Both the position numbers and the translations under genes were made by a program. Shown one piece after another: positions 56,193 to 64,000 of a stretch of 64,000 bases of DNA. Each line of letters starts with the position of its first letter. Position 1 is the stretch's first letter. Source of the DNA: Paracoccaceae bacterium (GTDB lineage: Bacteria; Pseudomonadota; Alphaproteobacteria; Rhodobacterales; Rhodobacteraceae); the NCBI GenBank assembly GCA_002708925.1, contig PAPN01000026.1:45522-109521 (forward strand), written 5' to 3'. Under the pieces are notes generated by a model. It saw nothing but the letters and a program-made list of their open reading frames with translations. It had not been told where the DNA came from and did no database searches.

Positions 56193-57962
56193 ATGGCGCT
56201 TTCCCGGCGAACAGGACAGCGTTTTCAGGCCTCTATCTGGCCGGGGTTCGTCGATGCGATGACCGGGCTGCTGCTGGTTCTGATGTTCGTTCTGACCATT
56301 TTCATGGTGGTGCAATTCGTGTTGCGAGAGACGATCTCGGGGCAGGAAAGCCAGTTGGATGAACTCTCGACCGAGGTCGCCGCGCTGGCCAGTGCGCTGG
56401 GGTTGGAGCGCAAGAAATCAGCCGAGCTGACCGCCGAAATGGGGGAATTGAACGCCACGTTGGCGGATGCGCAGGAACAGACACGGCAGCAATTGGCGCT
56501 GATCACGGCTTTGACGGCTGAACGTGACGCGCAGGCCGGGCGGATTGCGGATTTCGAAACGCAGGTTGCCACGCTTCTCGCACAGCGCGATCAGGCTTTG
56601 GGGCAAGTTGCCAGCCTGGAAGGGGAGCGGCAGGAGCTGACCGATCAACGGGCGGCGTTGCAATTGGCCCTGGCGCAGGCGCGGGATGAGATTGATGAAG
56701 GGGCCGAGGCCGCCCGTCTGGCCGCAGCGAAACGCGCGGCGCTGGAGGCGTTGATCGCCGATCTGCGTGCCGATCAGGCCCAGACCGAAGCCGCCCGCGC
56801 GGTCTTGGACAGCCGTGTCAGCGATCTGGAAACGCAACTATCCGAGGCCGAGAAAACACGCCTGGCCGAAGCCGCCGCCGCTCAGGCCCTGCGGGAGCGG
56901 CTGCAAAATGCGGACACTGAATTGACGGCGATGACGCTGGCATTAGAGGCGCAGCGCAAGAAGGCCGAGCAAACTCTGACCCTGCTGGCCGCCGCCGAGG
57001 CCGCAGGCGAGGATTTGGCGGCGAAACTGGCAGAAGCGCTGGCGCAACAGGGGCTGGACGCTGAATCGCGCGCGGATTTGCAGGTGCAATTGCAGCAGGC
57101 AGAGACCGCTTTGGCGCGGGCTCTGGCAGAGAAACTGGCCGCCGAGCAGGCCAATCAGGCACAGCTGACCGAGGCGGAGCGTCAGGCTCTGTTGCTGGCC
57201 ACAGCCAATCGTGCGCTGGCCCAAGAGCAGGCAGTTTCCGCCGAAGCGCAGCGTCAGCAGGCGCTCTTGAACCAGCAAATCGCCGCGTTGCGCACGCAAT
57301 TGGGCAGCCTTCAGGCGTTGCTGGATGACTATCAGGAACGGGATGCCGCCGCGCGCGTGCAACTGGAAACGCTGGGCAGCGATCTGAACGCGGCGCTTGC
57401 CCGCGCGGCCTCGGAAGAGCGCAAAAGACGGGAGCTGGAAGAGGCCGAGCGCCTGCGTCTGGAACAGGAAAAACAGGCGCTTGAGGCCGAAAAGCAGGAT
57501 CTGGAGCGCTACAAAAGCGATTTCTTCGGTCGCCTGCGGGATGTGCTGGGCGCACAAGAGGGCGTGCGGATTGTCGGGGATCGGTTTGTTTTTTCCTCAG
57601 AGGTTCTGTTCGAATCCGCCAGTGCTGAACTGTCGCCCGCGGGCCAGGCCGAAATTGCCAAGATCGCTCGTATCCTGCGTGGCATCGCGGATGATATTCC
57701 CCCTGAAATCGACTGGGTGATCCGTGTCGATGGCCATACGGATAATGTGCCGCTGTCCGGAACAGGTGAATTCGCCGACAATTGGGAACTGAGCCAGGCG
57801 CGCGCGCTGTCCGTGGTGCGCTATATGGTGAACTTCCTGGCCTTGCCCCCCGATCGGCTAAGCGCGAACGGTTTTGGGCAATATCAGCCGGTTAACCTGG
57901 CCGACACCGCCGAAGCGCGCGCGCAAAACCGGCGGATTGAGCTGAAACTGACCGAGAAATGA
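56193..57962 (+). CDS. MotB/TolR-like subunit with very long coiled coil and OmpA domain
   Basis: 589 residues. One N-terminal membrane helix (about 15-45) carries Asp21 in WPGFVDAMTGLLLVL, the position of the proton-binding Asp of MotB/ExbD. Residues about 47-440 are an uninterrupted Glu/Gln/Ala-rich coiled coil. An OmpA-like peptidoglycan-binding domain ends the protein (about 455-587), with DGHTDNVP, ELSQARALSVVRYM and NRRIELKL. It pairs with the ExbB-like gene upstream. The coiled coil is far longer than in MotB. Its stop abuts that of the convergent M23 peptidase gene. Confidence 0.84.
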   Translation: MALSRRTGQRFQASIWPGFVDAMTGLLLVLMFVLTIFMVVQFVLRETISGQESQLDELSTEVAALASALGLERKKSAELTAEMGELNATLADAQEQTRQQLALITALTAERDAQAGRIADFETQVATLLAQRDQALGQVASLEGERQELTDQRAALQLALAQARDEIDEGAEAARLAAAKRAALEALIADLRADQAQTEAARAVLDSRVSDLETQLSEAEKTRLAEAAAAQALRERLQNADTELTAMTLALEAQRKKAEQTLTLLAAAEAAGEDLAAKLAEALAQQGLDAESRADLQVQLQQAETALARALAEKLAAEQANQAQLTEAERQALLLATANRALAQEQAVSAEAQRQQALLNQQIAALRTQLGSLQALLDDYQERDAAARVQLETLGSDLNAALARAASEERKRRELEEAERLRLEQEKQALEAEKQDLERYKSDFFGRLRDVLGAQEGVRIVGDRFVFSSEVLFESASAELSPAGQAEIAKIARILRGIADDIPPEIDWVIRVDGHTDNVPLSGTGEFADNWELSQARALSVVRYMVNFLALPPDRLSANGFGQYQPVNLADTAEARAQNRRIELKLTEK

Positions 57963-58919
57963 TCAGCGAAGCTGCGTTCGGGTGGTCTGACTGTCGATGA
58001 TGGCCCCGTTCCGGATCAGCTGAATCAGGCCCGTGTAGCGGCCAGGCGCGAACCCCTCAGGGGGGCGGCGTTTTCCAGCGGCCCGGAAAAACTGCGCCTG
58101 AGGCTTGTCCAACTGGATTTCTTTGGTCAGGAACACCCCGTTTGGACCGTCGATTTGCAGGCGCAGCACGTCCCCCGCGCGACTGCCAAAGGCATATGCC
58201 CACAGAACCAGCGCATCGGTTTTGCCCGGAAGGCTCGTTTGCCCTGCGCGGCCGTCTTTGATCTGGTCGTATGCGGGAATTTTGCTGGAAAATCCGGTGC
58301 TGATCAGGGATCCGGGCGTGTAGGGCAGGGCCATCTGCCAAAGTGTCTCCGGATCGGCAGTACCGCAGGTGATCTGCCCATCGGGGTCAAACGGGTCAAT
58401 CACCTGCCCCTTGTGGCGCACGGACAGGTGCAGATGCGGAAACTGTGTGCGGCCGGAGAATCCAACCTGTCCCATCGCCTCGCCGGCGCTGACATGCTGC
58501 CCCTGGGTTACCTTGATCGAACCACGTTTCAGGTGGCAATACTGCGTGATCCAGCCGTCTCCGTGGTCCAGCACGATACCGTTGCCGCATTCCTGCCCGT
58601 CCGTCTGCGCACGGATGCCGACATCGGGCACACCATCGCGCAGGCCGCGGACCACTCCGGAGGCGGCGGCGATGACGGTCACGCCTTTGCGCATCGCCTG
58701 GAACGATGGCAGGCCAAAATCGGTGCCCTTATGGCCATCATAACTGAGCGGCCCGCAGGTGAAATCCAGCGCGGCTGGCCCCCTGTCGTGATCCACATAT
58801 TGCTGAATGAAGCAGCTATCCCCCAGGGCGCACTCCAGCGGAAACTGCAATATAAAATCCCCCGCCACGGCTGGAGTGGCGAGGGTGCTCAGAGCGACCA
58901 GCGTCGCCCATTGCTTCAT
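57963..58919 (-). CDS. M23-family (LytM) peptidase
   Basis: 318 residues with a signal peptide ending near residue 20 (TPAVAGDF). The zinc site is present: His63 and Asp67 (DGHKGTDFG), and HLH in FPHLHLSV (about residues 166-173); QYCHLKRGS also matches. These enzymes cut peptidoglycan cross-bridges in the periplasm, so the product probably acts on the wall, near the OmpA-type subunit encoded next door. The start overlaps the clpA stop (ATGA), and the gene converges on the OmpA-type gene. Confidence 0.92.
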   Translation of the reverse strand: MKQWATLVALSTLATPAVAGDFILQFPLECALGDSCFIQQYVDHDRGPAALDFTCGPLSYDGHKGTDFGLPSFQAMRKGVTVIAAASGVVRGLRDGVPDVGIRAQTDGQECGNGIVLDHGDGWITQYCHLKRGSIKVTQGQHVSAGEAMGQVGFSGRTQFPHLHLSVRHKGQVIDPFDPDGQITCGTADPETLWQMALPYTPGSLISTGFSSKIPAYDQIKDGRAGQTSLPGKTDALVLWAYAFGSRAGDVLRLQIDGPNGVFLTKEIQLDKPQAQFFRAAGKRRPPEGFAPGRYTGLIQLIRNGAIIDSQTTRTQLR

Positions 58920-61249
58920 TCGGCTGTCAGCAGCGGAGGCTTGTCGCCTGACAGACGTTTCTGGCCCGGCCCGTCGATCCGCAGGTCAATTTTGCCATCC
59001 TTGACACCAACCTGAACCACGCCGCCCTTGGACAGTTTGCCAAAGAGAAGCTCCTCTGCCAGGGGTTTCTTGATGTTTTCCTGAATCACGCGGCCCAGCG
59101 GGCGGGCCCCCATTTTCGCGTCATAGCCTTCTTCGGCCAGCCATTCGGCGGCGGGGCGTGTCAGCTCGATATGGACATTGCGATCCATCAACTGCGCTTC
59201 GAGTTGCAGGACGAATTTTTCGACCACTTGCAGGATCACCTCTTTCGGCAGCGGCTGGAAGCTGATGACGGCATCCAGGCGGTTGCGGAATTCAGGGGTG
59301 AAGGTGCGTTCGATGGCGGCGGTATCCTCGCCCTCGCGACGATCACGGCCAAAGCCGATGGCCGCCTTGGCCTGTTCGGCCGCCCCGGCATTCGATGTCA
59401 TGATCAGCACCACATTGCGGAAATCGACGGTGCGACCGTTGTGATCGGTCAGGCTGCCGTGATCCATCACCTGTAGCAGGATGTTGTAGACATCGGGGTG
59501 GGCCTTCTCGATCTCATCGAGCAGCAGCACGCAGTGGGGGTGCTGGTCAACACCATCGGTCAGCAGACCGCCCTGATCAAACCCAACATAGCCCGGAGGC
59601 GCACCGATCAGGCGGCTGACGGCGTGTTTTTCCATGTATTCGGACATGTCGAAACGCAGCAATTCCACGCCCAGCGTATCGGCCAGTTGTTTGGCAACCT
59701 CGGTCTTGCCGACGCCAGTGGGGCCAGCGAACAGGTAGTTGCCGATGGGTTTTTCGGGCTCGCGCAGGCCTGCGCGGGCCAGTTTGATGGCGCTGGACAG
59801 GGCCTCGATCGCGTTGTCCTGACCGAAGACCACGCGTTTGAGCGTTTTCTCCAGGTCTTTCAGCACCTCGGCATCGTCTTTAGAGACGTTTTTCGGCGGG
59901 ATGCGCGCGATTTTGGCGACCACGGCCTCGATCTCTTTGGCGCCGATGGTTTTGCGGCGTTTGGATTCGGCGATCAGATGTTGTGCGGCGCCCGCTTCGT
60001 CAATGACGTCAATCGCCTTGTCCGGCAATTTGCGGTCATTGATATAGCGCGCGGCCAGTTCAACCGCAGTTTTGATCGCATCTGCGGTGTAGCGGACGCT
60101 GTGATGTTCCTCGAAATAGGGTTTCAGGCCCTTCAGGATTTTCACCGCGTCTTCGACCGAGGGTTCCACCACGTCGATTTTCTGGAACCGGCGGCTGAGC
60201 GCGCGGTCCTTTTCGAAATGCTGGCGGAATTCCTTGTAGGTGGTCGAGCCCATGCAGCGCAATTTGCCGCCCTGAAGCGCCGGCTTCAGCAGGTTCGAGG
60301 CATCCATGGCCCCGCCCGAGGTTGCGCCCGCGCCGATAACCGTATGAATTTCATCAATGAACAGCACGGCGTCGGGGTGATCTTCCAGTTCGGTCACGAC
60401 AGCCTTCAGCCGTTCCTCGAAATCGCCGCGGTAGCGGGTGCCAGCCAGCAGCGCGCCCATGTCCAGCGAATAGATCGTGGTTTTCGACAGGACTTCGGGT
60501 GTTTCACCCTGCACGATTTTACGGGCCAGCCCCTCGGCGATGGCGGTTTTGCCGACACCGGGGTCGCCCACCAGCAGCGGGTTATTCTTGCGACGGCGGC
60601 ACAGCACCTGAATGCAGCGTTCCACCTCGGAATCGCGGCCGATCAGCGGATCCACGTCGCCTTTGTTCGCCTTGGCGTTCAGGTCCACGCAATATTTGGC
60701 CAGCGCGGATTCCTTTTGTTCCACCGTGTCCCGAGAGGCGCTGCCCGAGGCGGTGCTTTCCTCTTCTTCTGTGGCGCCGGTGATGGGGCGCTGTTCGCCA
60801 AAAGCGGGGTTTTTGGCCACGCCATGGGCGATGAAATTCACCGCATCATAGCGCGTCATATCCTGTTCTTGCAGGAAATAGGCGGCGTTGGATTCGCGTT
60901 CGGCGAAGATGGCGACCAGCACGTTGGCCCCCGTCACCTCGGTCCGGCCCGAGGATTGCACGTGGATCGCGGCGCGCTGAATGACGCGCTGAAAGGCGGC
61001 GGTGGGCACGGCCTCGGAGCCTTCGATATCGGTGACCAGATTCGAGAGATCCTCGTCGATGAACTCCACCAGGGTGGTGCGCAATTCATCCGTATCGACC
61101 GAGCAGGCCTTCATCACGCGCAGGGCGTCGGGTTCGTCAATCAACGCCAGCAGTAGGTGCTCAAGCGTTGCAAATTCGTGTTTGCGTGCATTGGCCAGGG
61201 CCAGTGCAGCGTGGATTGCCTGTTCTAATGTGTTCGAGAATGAAGGCAC
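58916..61249 (-). CDS. clpA: ATP-dependent Clp protease ATP-binding subunit
   Basis: 777-residue AAA+ unfoldase that feeds substrates to ClpP. N-domain [13 protein letters not shown] and [13 protein letters not shown], first Walker [14 protein letters not shown], second [14 protein letters not shown], and the Sensor/Arg regions are present. GTG at 61249 is chosen because AAGGAGC precedes it and the protein then begins [10 protein letters not shown], the usual ClpA N-terminus; a longer start at 61282 is less likely. ClpS, its adaptor, is encoded 28 kb upstream in this window. It overlaps the M23 gene by 4 bases. Confidence 0.96.
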   Translation of the reverse strand: MPSFSNTLEQAIHAALALANARKHEFATLEHLLLALIDEPDALRVMKACSVDTDELRTTLVEFIDEDLSNLVTDIEGSEAVPTAAFQRVIQRAAIHVQSSGRTEVTGANVLVAIFAERESNAAYFLQEQDMTRYDAVNFIAHGVAKNPAFGEQRPITGATEEEESTASGSASRDTVEQKESALAKYCVDLNAKANKGDVDPLIGRDSEVERCIQVLCRRRKNNPLLVGDPGVGKTAIAEGLARKIVQGETPEVLSKTTIYSLDMGALLAGTRYRGDFEERLKAVVTELEDHPDAVLFIDEIHTVIGAGATSGGAMDASNLLKPALQGGKLRCMGSTTYKEFRQHFEKDRALSRRFQKIDVVEPSVEDAVKILKGLKPYFEEHHSVRYTADAIKTAVELAARYINDRKLPDKAIDVIDEAGAAQHLIAESKRRKTIGAKEIEAVVAKIARIPPKNVSKDDAEVLKDLEKTLKRVVFGQDNAIEALSSAIKLARAGLREPEKPIGNYLFAGPTGVGKTEVAKQLADTLGVELLRFDMSEYMEKHAVSRLIGAPPGYVGFDQGGLLTDGVDQHPHCVLLLDEIEKAHPDVYNILLQVMDHGSLTDHNGRTVDFRNVVLIMTSNAGAAEQAKAAIGFGRDRREGEDTAAIERTFTPEFRNRLDAVISFQPLPKEVILQVVEKFVLQLEAQLMDRNVHIELTRPAAEWLAEEGYDAKMGARPLGRVIQENIKKPLAEELLFGKLSKGGVVQVGVKDGKIDLRIDGPGQKRLSGDKPPLLTAE

Positions 61250-61420
61250 GGCGGGTGCTCCTTCCTGATCTGGGCCGGACAAACGGGGTGTTCACCCAAC
61301 CTTGGCCTCATAAGATTAAAGTTTGGTCGATAAGCGCCGGGCTTCAAGTCTTTTCTGTGATTTTTTCAACACAAAATCCGGAGCTGCTGTGTGTCTGGGC
61401 TGTGTTTGGGCGGGCCTGTT

Positions 61421-62188
61421 TCAGAAATTATCCTTGCGCTTGCGGACTTCGGCAAAGACCAGGGCGGGGTCCGCGCCGATCATATTCACCGCTTTTTGAA
61501 CCCCTTCGGTATGGCAGCGCAGGAACGGATTGGTGGCCAGCTCTTGCGACAGAAGGGACGGGACGGTTGGCTGGCCGGCCGCGCGGGCCTGGGCGATGGC
61601 TGCATCCCTAGAGATAAGCTGCGCATTGCCGGGATCAACCGTCAGCGCGAATTTAGCATTCGAGGCCGTATATTCATGCCCCGAACACACGGTGGTTTCG
61701 GGCGGCAGGGCGGCCAGTTTGGACAGGCTGGCATACATCTGATCGGGGGTGCCTTCGAACAGGCGGCCACATCCCAGGGCCATCAGGCTGTCCGCGGTGA
61801 ACAGCAACTGGCTGTCGGGGAAATGAAAGGCGATATGCCCGATCGTATGCCCGGACACGTCCAGAACGCTGGCGGTTTCAGAGCCAAGCTTCAGCGTGTC
61901 GCCTTCGGACAGCGCGATGTCCAGCGGGGGCAGGCGGTGCGCATCGGCCGCCGCGCCGACCACTTTGGCGGGATGGGCGGCCAGCAGGTCGGGCACTCCG
62001 TCGATGTGGTCCCAGTGATGATGGGTCAGCAGAATGTGGGTCAGTCGCCATCCCCGCCGTTTCAGCTCGGCGCTGATCGGGGCCGCGTCGGGGACGTCCA
62101 CAACGGCCGTGTCGCCGGTTTCGGCATCGTGGATCACGAAAGAGTAGTTATCGGACAGGCATGGCACCGTAACAAGCTCAAGGGGCAT
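61421..62188 (-). CDS. gloB: Hydroxyacylglutathione hydrolase (glyoxalase II)
   Basis: 255-residue metallo-beta-lactamase-fold enzyme that hydrolyses S-lactoylglutathione. The dinuclear metal site THHHWDHIDG (residues 55-64), GHTIGH (about 112-117), FTADSLMALGCGRLFEG and CSGHEYT are intact. The ATG at 62188 begins MPLELVTVPCLSDNYSFVI, which is typical. It diverges from the following methyltransferase-like gene across 63 bases. Confidence 0.95.
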   Translation of the reverse strand: MPLELVTVPCLSDNYSFVIHDAETGDTAVVDVPDAAPISAELKRRGWRLTHILLTHHHWDHIDGVPDLLAAHPAKVVGAAADAHRLPPLDIALSEGDTLKLGSETASVLDVSGHTIGHIAFHFPDSQLLFTADSLMALGCGRLFEGTPDQMYASLSKLAALPPETTVCSGHEYTASNAKFALTVDPGNAQLISRDAAIAQARAAGQPTVPSLLSQELATNPFLRCHTEGVQKAVNMIGADPALVFAEVRKRKDNF

Positions 62189-62251
62189 GGTGTTTCCTCC
62201 GCTGTTGGTTATTCTTAGGGTCAGACTAGGCTGATCACAGGGCTGGCTGCA

Positions 62252-62998
62252 ATGCATCTTGATGTGCAGGATCTGCGCAATTTCTATTACCGCAGTACGC
62301 TGGGCCGAGCGGCGCAGAAGGCCGTGCGCGATCAATTGGTCAGCCTGTGGCCCGAGGCGGCAGGTCAGACGGTTGTGGGGTTCGGATTCGCGGTGCCTTT
62401 GTTGCGGCCCTATCTGGCCGAGGCGCGCCGGGTGACGGCCCTGATGCCGGGCCCGCAGGGGGTGATGCCCTGGCCTGCGGGGATGCCCAACCTGTCGGTT
62501 CTGTGCGAGGAAACGCTGTGGCCGATCGAGACCGGCCATGTGGATCGTCTGGTGGTGCTGCACGGGCTGGAAACCAGCGAGCAGCCCTCGGCCGTGCTGG
62601 AGGAATGCTGGCGGGTGCTGGGGCCGGGGGGCAAGGCGATGTTCATCGTGCCCAACCGCGCGGGCCTGTGGTCGCGCAGTGATCGCACGCCTTTTGGCTA
62701 TGGACGCCCCTATACGCATAGCCAGTTGGAGACCCAGCTGAAACGGCATAATTTCATGCCGGAACGCACGGCGACCACGCTTTTTCAGCCGCCCTCGCAG
62801 CGCCGTTTCTGGCGCAAAACCGGAGAGATGTGGGAAAAACTGGGGGCCTCGATGTCTGTGATCGTGTCCGGCGGGGTGATCATGGTTGAGGCCTCGAAAC
62901 GGGTTCATGCGCCCAGCGGGCCAGGGCTGAAAGAGGCCGTGCGCCGCCCGCTGTCAGTGCTGGCTCCGACCGCCGCAAAAGAGGCCAAGCCAGTCTGA
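62252..62998 (+). CDS. Methyltransferase type 11-like protein
   Basis: 248 residues with a weak SAM-fold pattern: [15 protein letters not shown] (about 41-55) in place of motif [12 protein letters not shown] (about 97-107) and [15 protein letters not shown] (about 121-135). The usual acidic residue after strand 2 and the GxGxG loop are degenerate, so catalysis is not assured. A divergent partner of gloB in Rhodobacterales as I recall. Substrate unknown. The C-terminus is proline/alanine-rich. Confidence 0.72.
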   Translation: MHLDVQDLRNFYYRSTLGRAAQKAVRDQLVSLWPEAAGQTVVGFGFAVPLLRPYLAEARRVTALMPGPQGVMPWPAGMPNLSVLCEETLWPIETGHVDRLVVLHGLETSEQPSAVLEECWRVLGPGGKAMFIVPNRAGLWSRSDRTPFGYGRPYTHSQLETQLKRHNFMPERTATTLFQPPSQRRFWRKTGEMWEKLGASMSVIVSGGVIMVEASKRVHAPSGPGLKEAVRRPLSVLAPTAAKEAKPV

Positions 62999-63250
62999 CC
63001 GGGCATTTTTCTGCCTGATTTCTGTGCGCAAATGTTGCGAATCCTAACAATCAGAGAATACCCGAATCCTTGCGTCAGACGGGGTTGATTGTGGAAATTT
63101 CGCTACGTCATTCGCCATCTTGGACAGTGATAGCGATAACTTGCCCGGCCGCCTTGGCATTGGAGGGATCGAAAACAACCATTTTGGTGAAAAAAATGCA
63201 GCTGAAAAACAGGTCCAAAGCGTCGCAGTTGGGCTAAGCTGCTGAAAAGC

Positions 63251-63274
63251 AACGGTATTCATTTGTATACCGTT
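63251..63274. promoter_or_regulatory. Inverted repeat upstream of atpH
   Basis: AACGGTAT (63251-63258) and ATACCGTT (63267-63274) are perfect inverted arms with an 8-base spacer. The size fits a dimer binding site. No matching regulator is known to me. Confidence 0.6.
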
Positions 63275-63334
63275 GTATCATGGCAGGTTGCTAGGTAGGG
63301 AATGCTCTGCTACACCCACGCCGATTTCGATACT

Positions 63335-63348
63335 TTGACGCAAATCAA
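63335..63348. promoter_or_regulatory. FNR-type box upstream of atpH
   Basis: TTGAC-GCAA-ATCAA, the same half-site form as the boxes at hemN/fnrL and uspA/ccoN. It is centred 76.5 bases before the atpH start. Class II activation would place the transcript start near 63383, leaving a 35-base leader. Confidence 0.7.
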
Positions 63349-63417
63349 GGGTCTAAACACCTCCAACCGGACTCAATTGTGGGAACGGACGGGGCCAAAA
63401 TAGTCGGAAGGGTGGAC

Positions 63418-63978
63418 GTGTCCGAACCAGCTTCGATTTCCTCCGGCATCGCCGCGCGCTATGCCACTGCCATTTTTGAGATCGCAAAAGAGAGCAACGC
63501 TCTGGCCGATCTGGAAACCAATGTGACCGATCTGGGCGCTGTGCTGTCTGAAAGCAGCGATTTGCAGTCCATGATCCTGTCTCCGATGATCTCGCGCGAA
63601 GATCAGGGTGCAGCCGTCGCCGCCATCGCCGACAAAATGGGCCTGATGCCCGTTTTGAAAAACGGCCTGAGCGTGATGGCTGAAAAACGCCGTCTGTTCG
63701 TGCTGCCCGCGCTGCTGAGCGCGTTGCAGGCGCAGATCGCCGAAGAAAAAGGCGAAGTGACCGCCGAAGTCACCAGCGCCAAGGCGCTGACCAAAACCCA
63801 AGCGGAAAAGCTGGCGAAAACGCTGACTGCCCGCGTTGGAAAAACCGTCAAGATTAATGCGGCCGTTGATGAAGATCTCATCGGTGGCCTCGTCGTCAAA
63901 GTGGGCTCGAAGATGATCGACACGTCGATCCGCTCCAAGCTGAACTCCCTCCAGAATGCAATGAAAGAGGTCGGATAA
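63418..63978 (+). CDS. atpH: ATP synthase F1 delta subunit
   Basis: 186 residues linking the F1 head to the peripheral stalk. ISSGIAARYATAIFEIAKE at the N-terminus and the C-terminal GGLVVKVGSKMIDTSIRSKLNSL are diagnostic of the delta/OSCP family. The GTG at 63418 is chosen over an upstream start because GGAAGGG lies just upstream and the product then starts with the family N-terminus. First gene of the atp operon; atpA starts at the next base after its stop. Confidence 0.95.
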   Translation: MSEPASISSGIAARYATAIFEIAKESNALADLETNVTDLGAVLSESSDLQSMILSPMISREDQGAAVAAIADKMGLMPVLKNGLSVMAEKRRLFVLPALLSALQAQIAEEKGEVTAEVTSAKALTKTQAEKLAKTLTARVGKTVKINAAVDEDLIGGLVVKVGSKMIDTSIRSKLNSLQNAMKEVG

Positions 63979-64000
63979 ATGGGTATCCAAGCTGCAGAGA
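63979..64000 (+). CDS. atpA: ATP synthase F1 alpha subunit, first codons (runs off the window)
   Basis: The ATG directly after the atpH stop reads MGIQAAE, the typical N-terminus of alphaproteobacterial AtpA. Position after atpH supports it. Only seven codons are visible. Confidence 0.85.

Larger units (their letters stand above)
62999..63417. other. 419-base regulatory gap before the ATP synthase operon
   Basis: No gene was identified. It contains an 8-bp inverted repeat with an 8-base spacer at 63251-63274 and an FNR-type box at 63335-63348, both on the side of atpH. The length and both elements suggest complex control of the atp operon. The remainder shows nothing I recognise. Confidence 0.6.

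Noticed and set aside
55021..57962. Zorya (ZorAB) anti-phage defence system
   Set aside because: The two-gene motor-like plan is similar in outline, but no ZorC, ZorD or ZorE-type gene is nearby; the flanking genes are housekeeping (chaC, M23 peptidase, clpA).

Overview
The window looks like a piece of a chromosome from an alphaproteobacterium of the Rhodobacterales (Roseobacter/Rhodobacter type). The evidence is high GC, an FnrL-type FNR regulator beside hemN and a universal stress gene, the linked ccoNOQP and ccoGHIS (rdxBHIS) clusters, a deformylase-fmt pair, pdxJ-acpS-lepB-rnc-era in one run, and an ATP synthase operon starting with atpH-atpA. No CRISPR array, tRNA, rRNA, insertion sequence or phage gene was seen. 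Most of the window is core genome.

Layout. 0-5 kb: tail of a peptide deformylase paralogue, fmt, two small YeaQ-like membrane proteins, then on the minus strand ispH-lysE-methyltransferase-rnhA and a NYN-domain gene. 5-13 kb (plus): folK, rpoZ, a bifunctional RelA/SpoT enzyme, a DUF2062 protein, pdxJ, a small membrane protein, acpS, lepB, rnc, era. 13-26 kb: the low-oxygen block, with hemN, fnrL, uspA, ccoNOQP, a DUF2270 gene, a LysR regulator and ccoGHIS. FNR-type boxes (TTGAY-N4-RTCAA) lie at the hemN/fnrL, uspA/ccoN and ccoG promoters. 26-32 kb: D-Ala-D-Ala carboxypeptidase, GNAT plus XRE/cupin regulator, HAD hydrolase, clpS, an RsmC-like methyltransferase and an SDR-fold protein. 32-37 kb: hemF, hemE, hemC and a D-lactate dehydrogenase-like flavoprotein. 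37-44 kb: an acyltransferase and a homoprotocatechuate meta-cleavage operon (hpaF-E-D-D2-G-H, minus) with a divergent MarR regulator. 44-50 kb: nirBD, a Hint-domain protein, rpsD with a structured leader, a small lower-GC gene of unknown origin and a YqhA-like gene. 50-54 kb: hisC-tyrA-extensin-like, DUF2125, chaC. 55-62 kb: an ExbB/MotA-like plus OmpA/MotB-like pair, an M23 peptidase, clpA, gloB and a methyltransferase-fold protein. 63-64 kb: the start of the ATP synthase operon, with another FNR-like box upstream.

Functional themes. One is the switch to low oxygen: FnrL, cbb3 oxidase, its copper and assembly factors, oxygen-independent haem synthesis and possibly ATP synthase share a recognisable operator. 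The second is haem synthesis, with both hemF and hemN present. The third is aromatic catabolism, where two unrelated types of ring-cleavage dioxygenase for the same substrate sit side by side. The most unusual features are this dioxygenase pair, a proton-motor-like pair whose OmpA subunit has a coiled coil of about 395 residues, an SDR protein that lacks the catalytic lysine, a deformylase with HQxxH in place of HExxH, and a palindromic hairpin in the rpsD leader.
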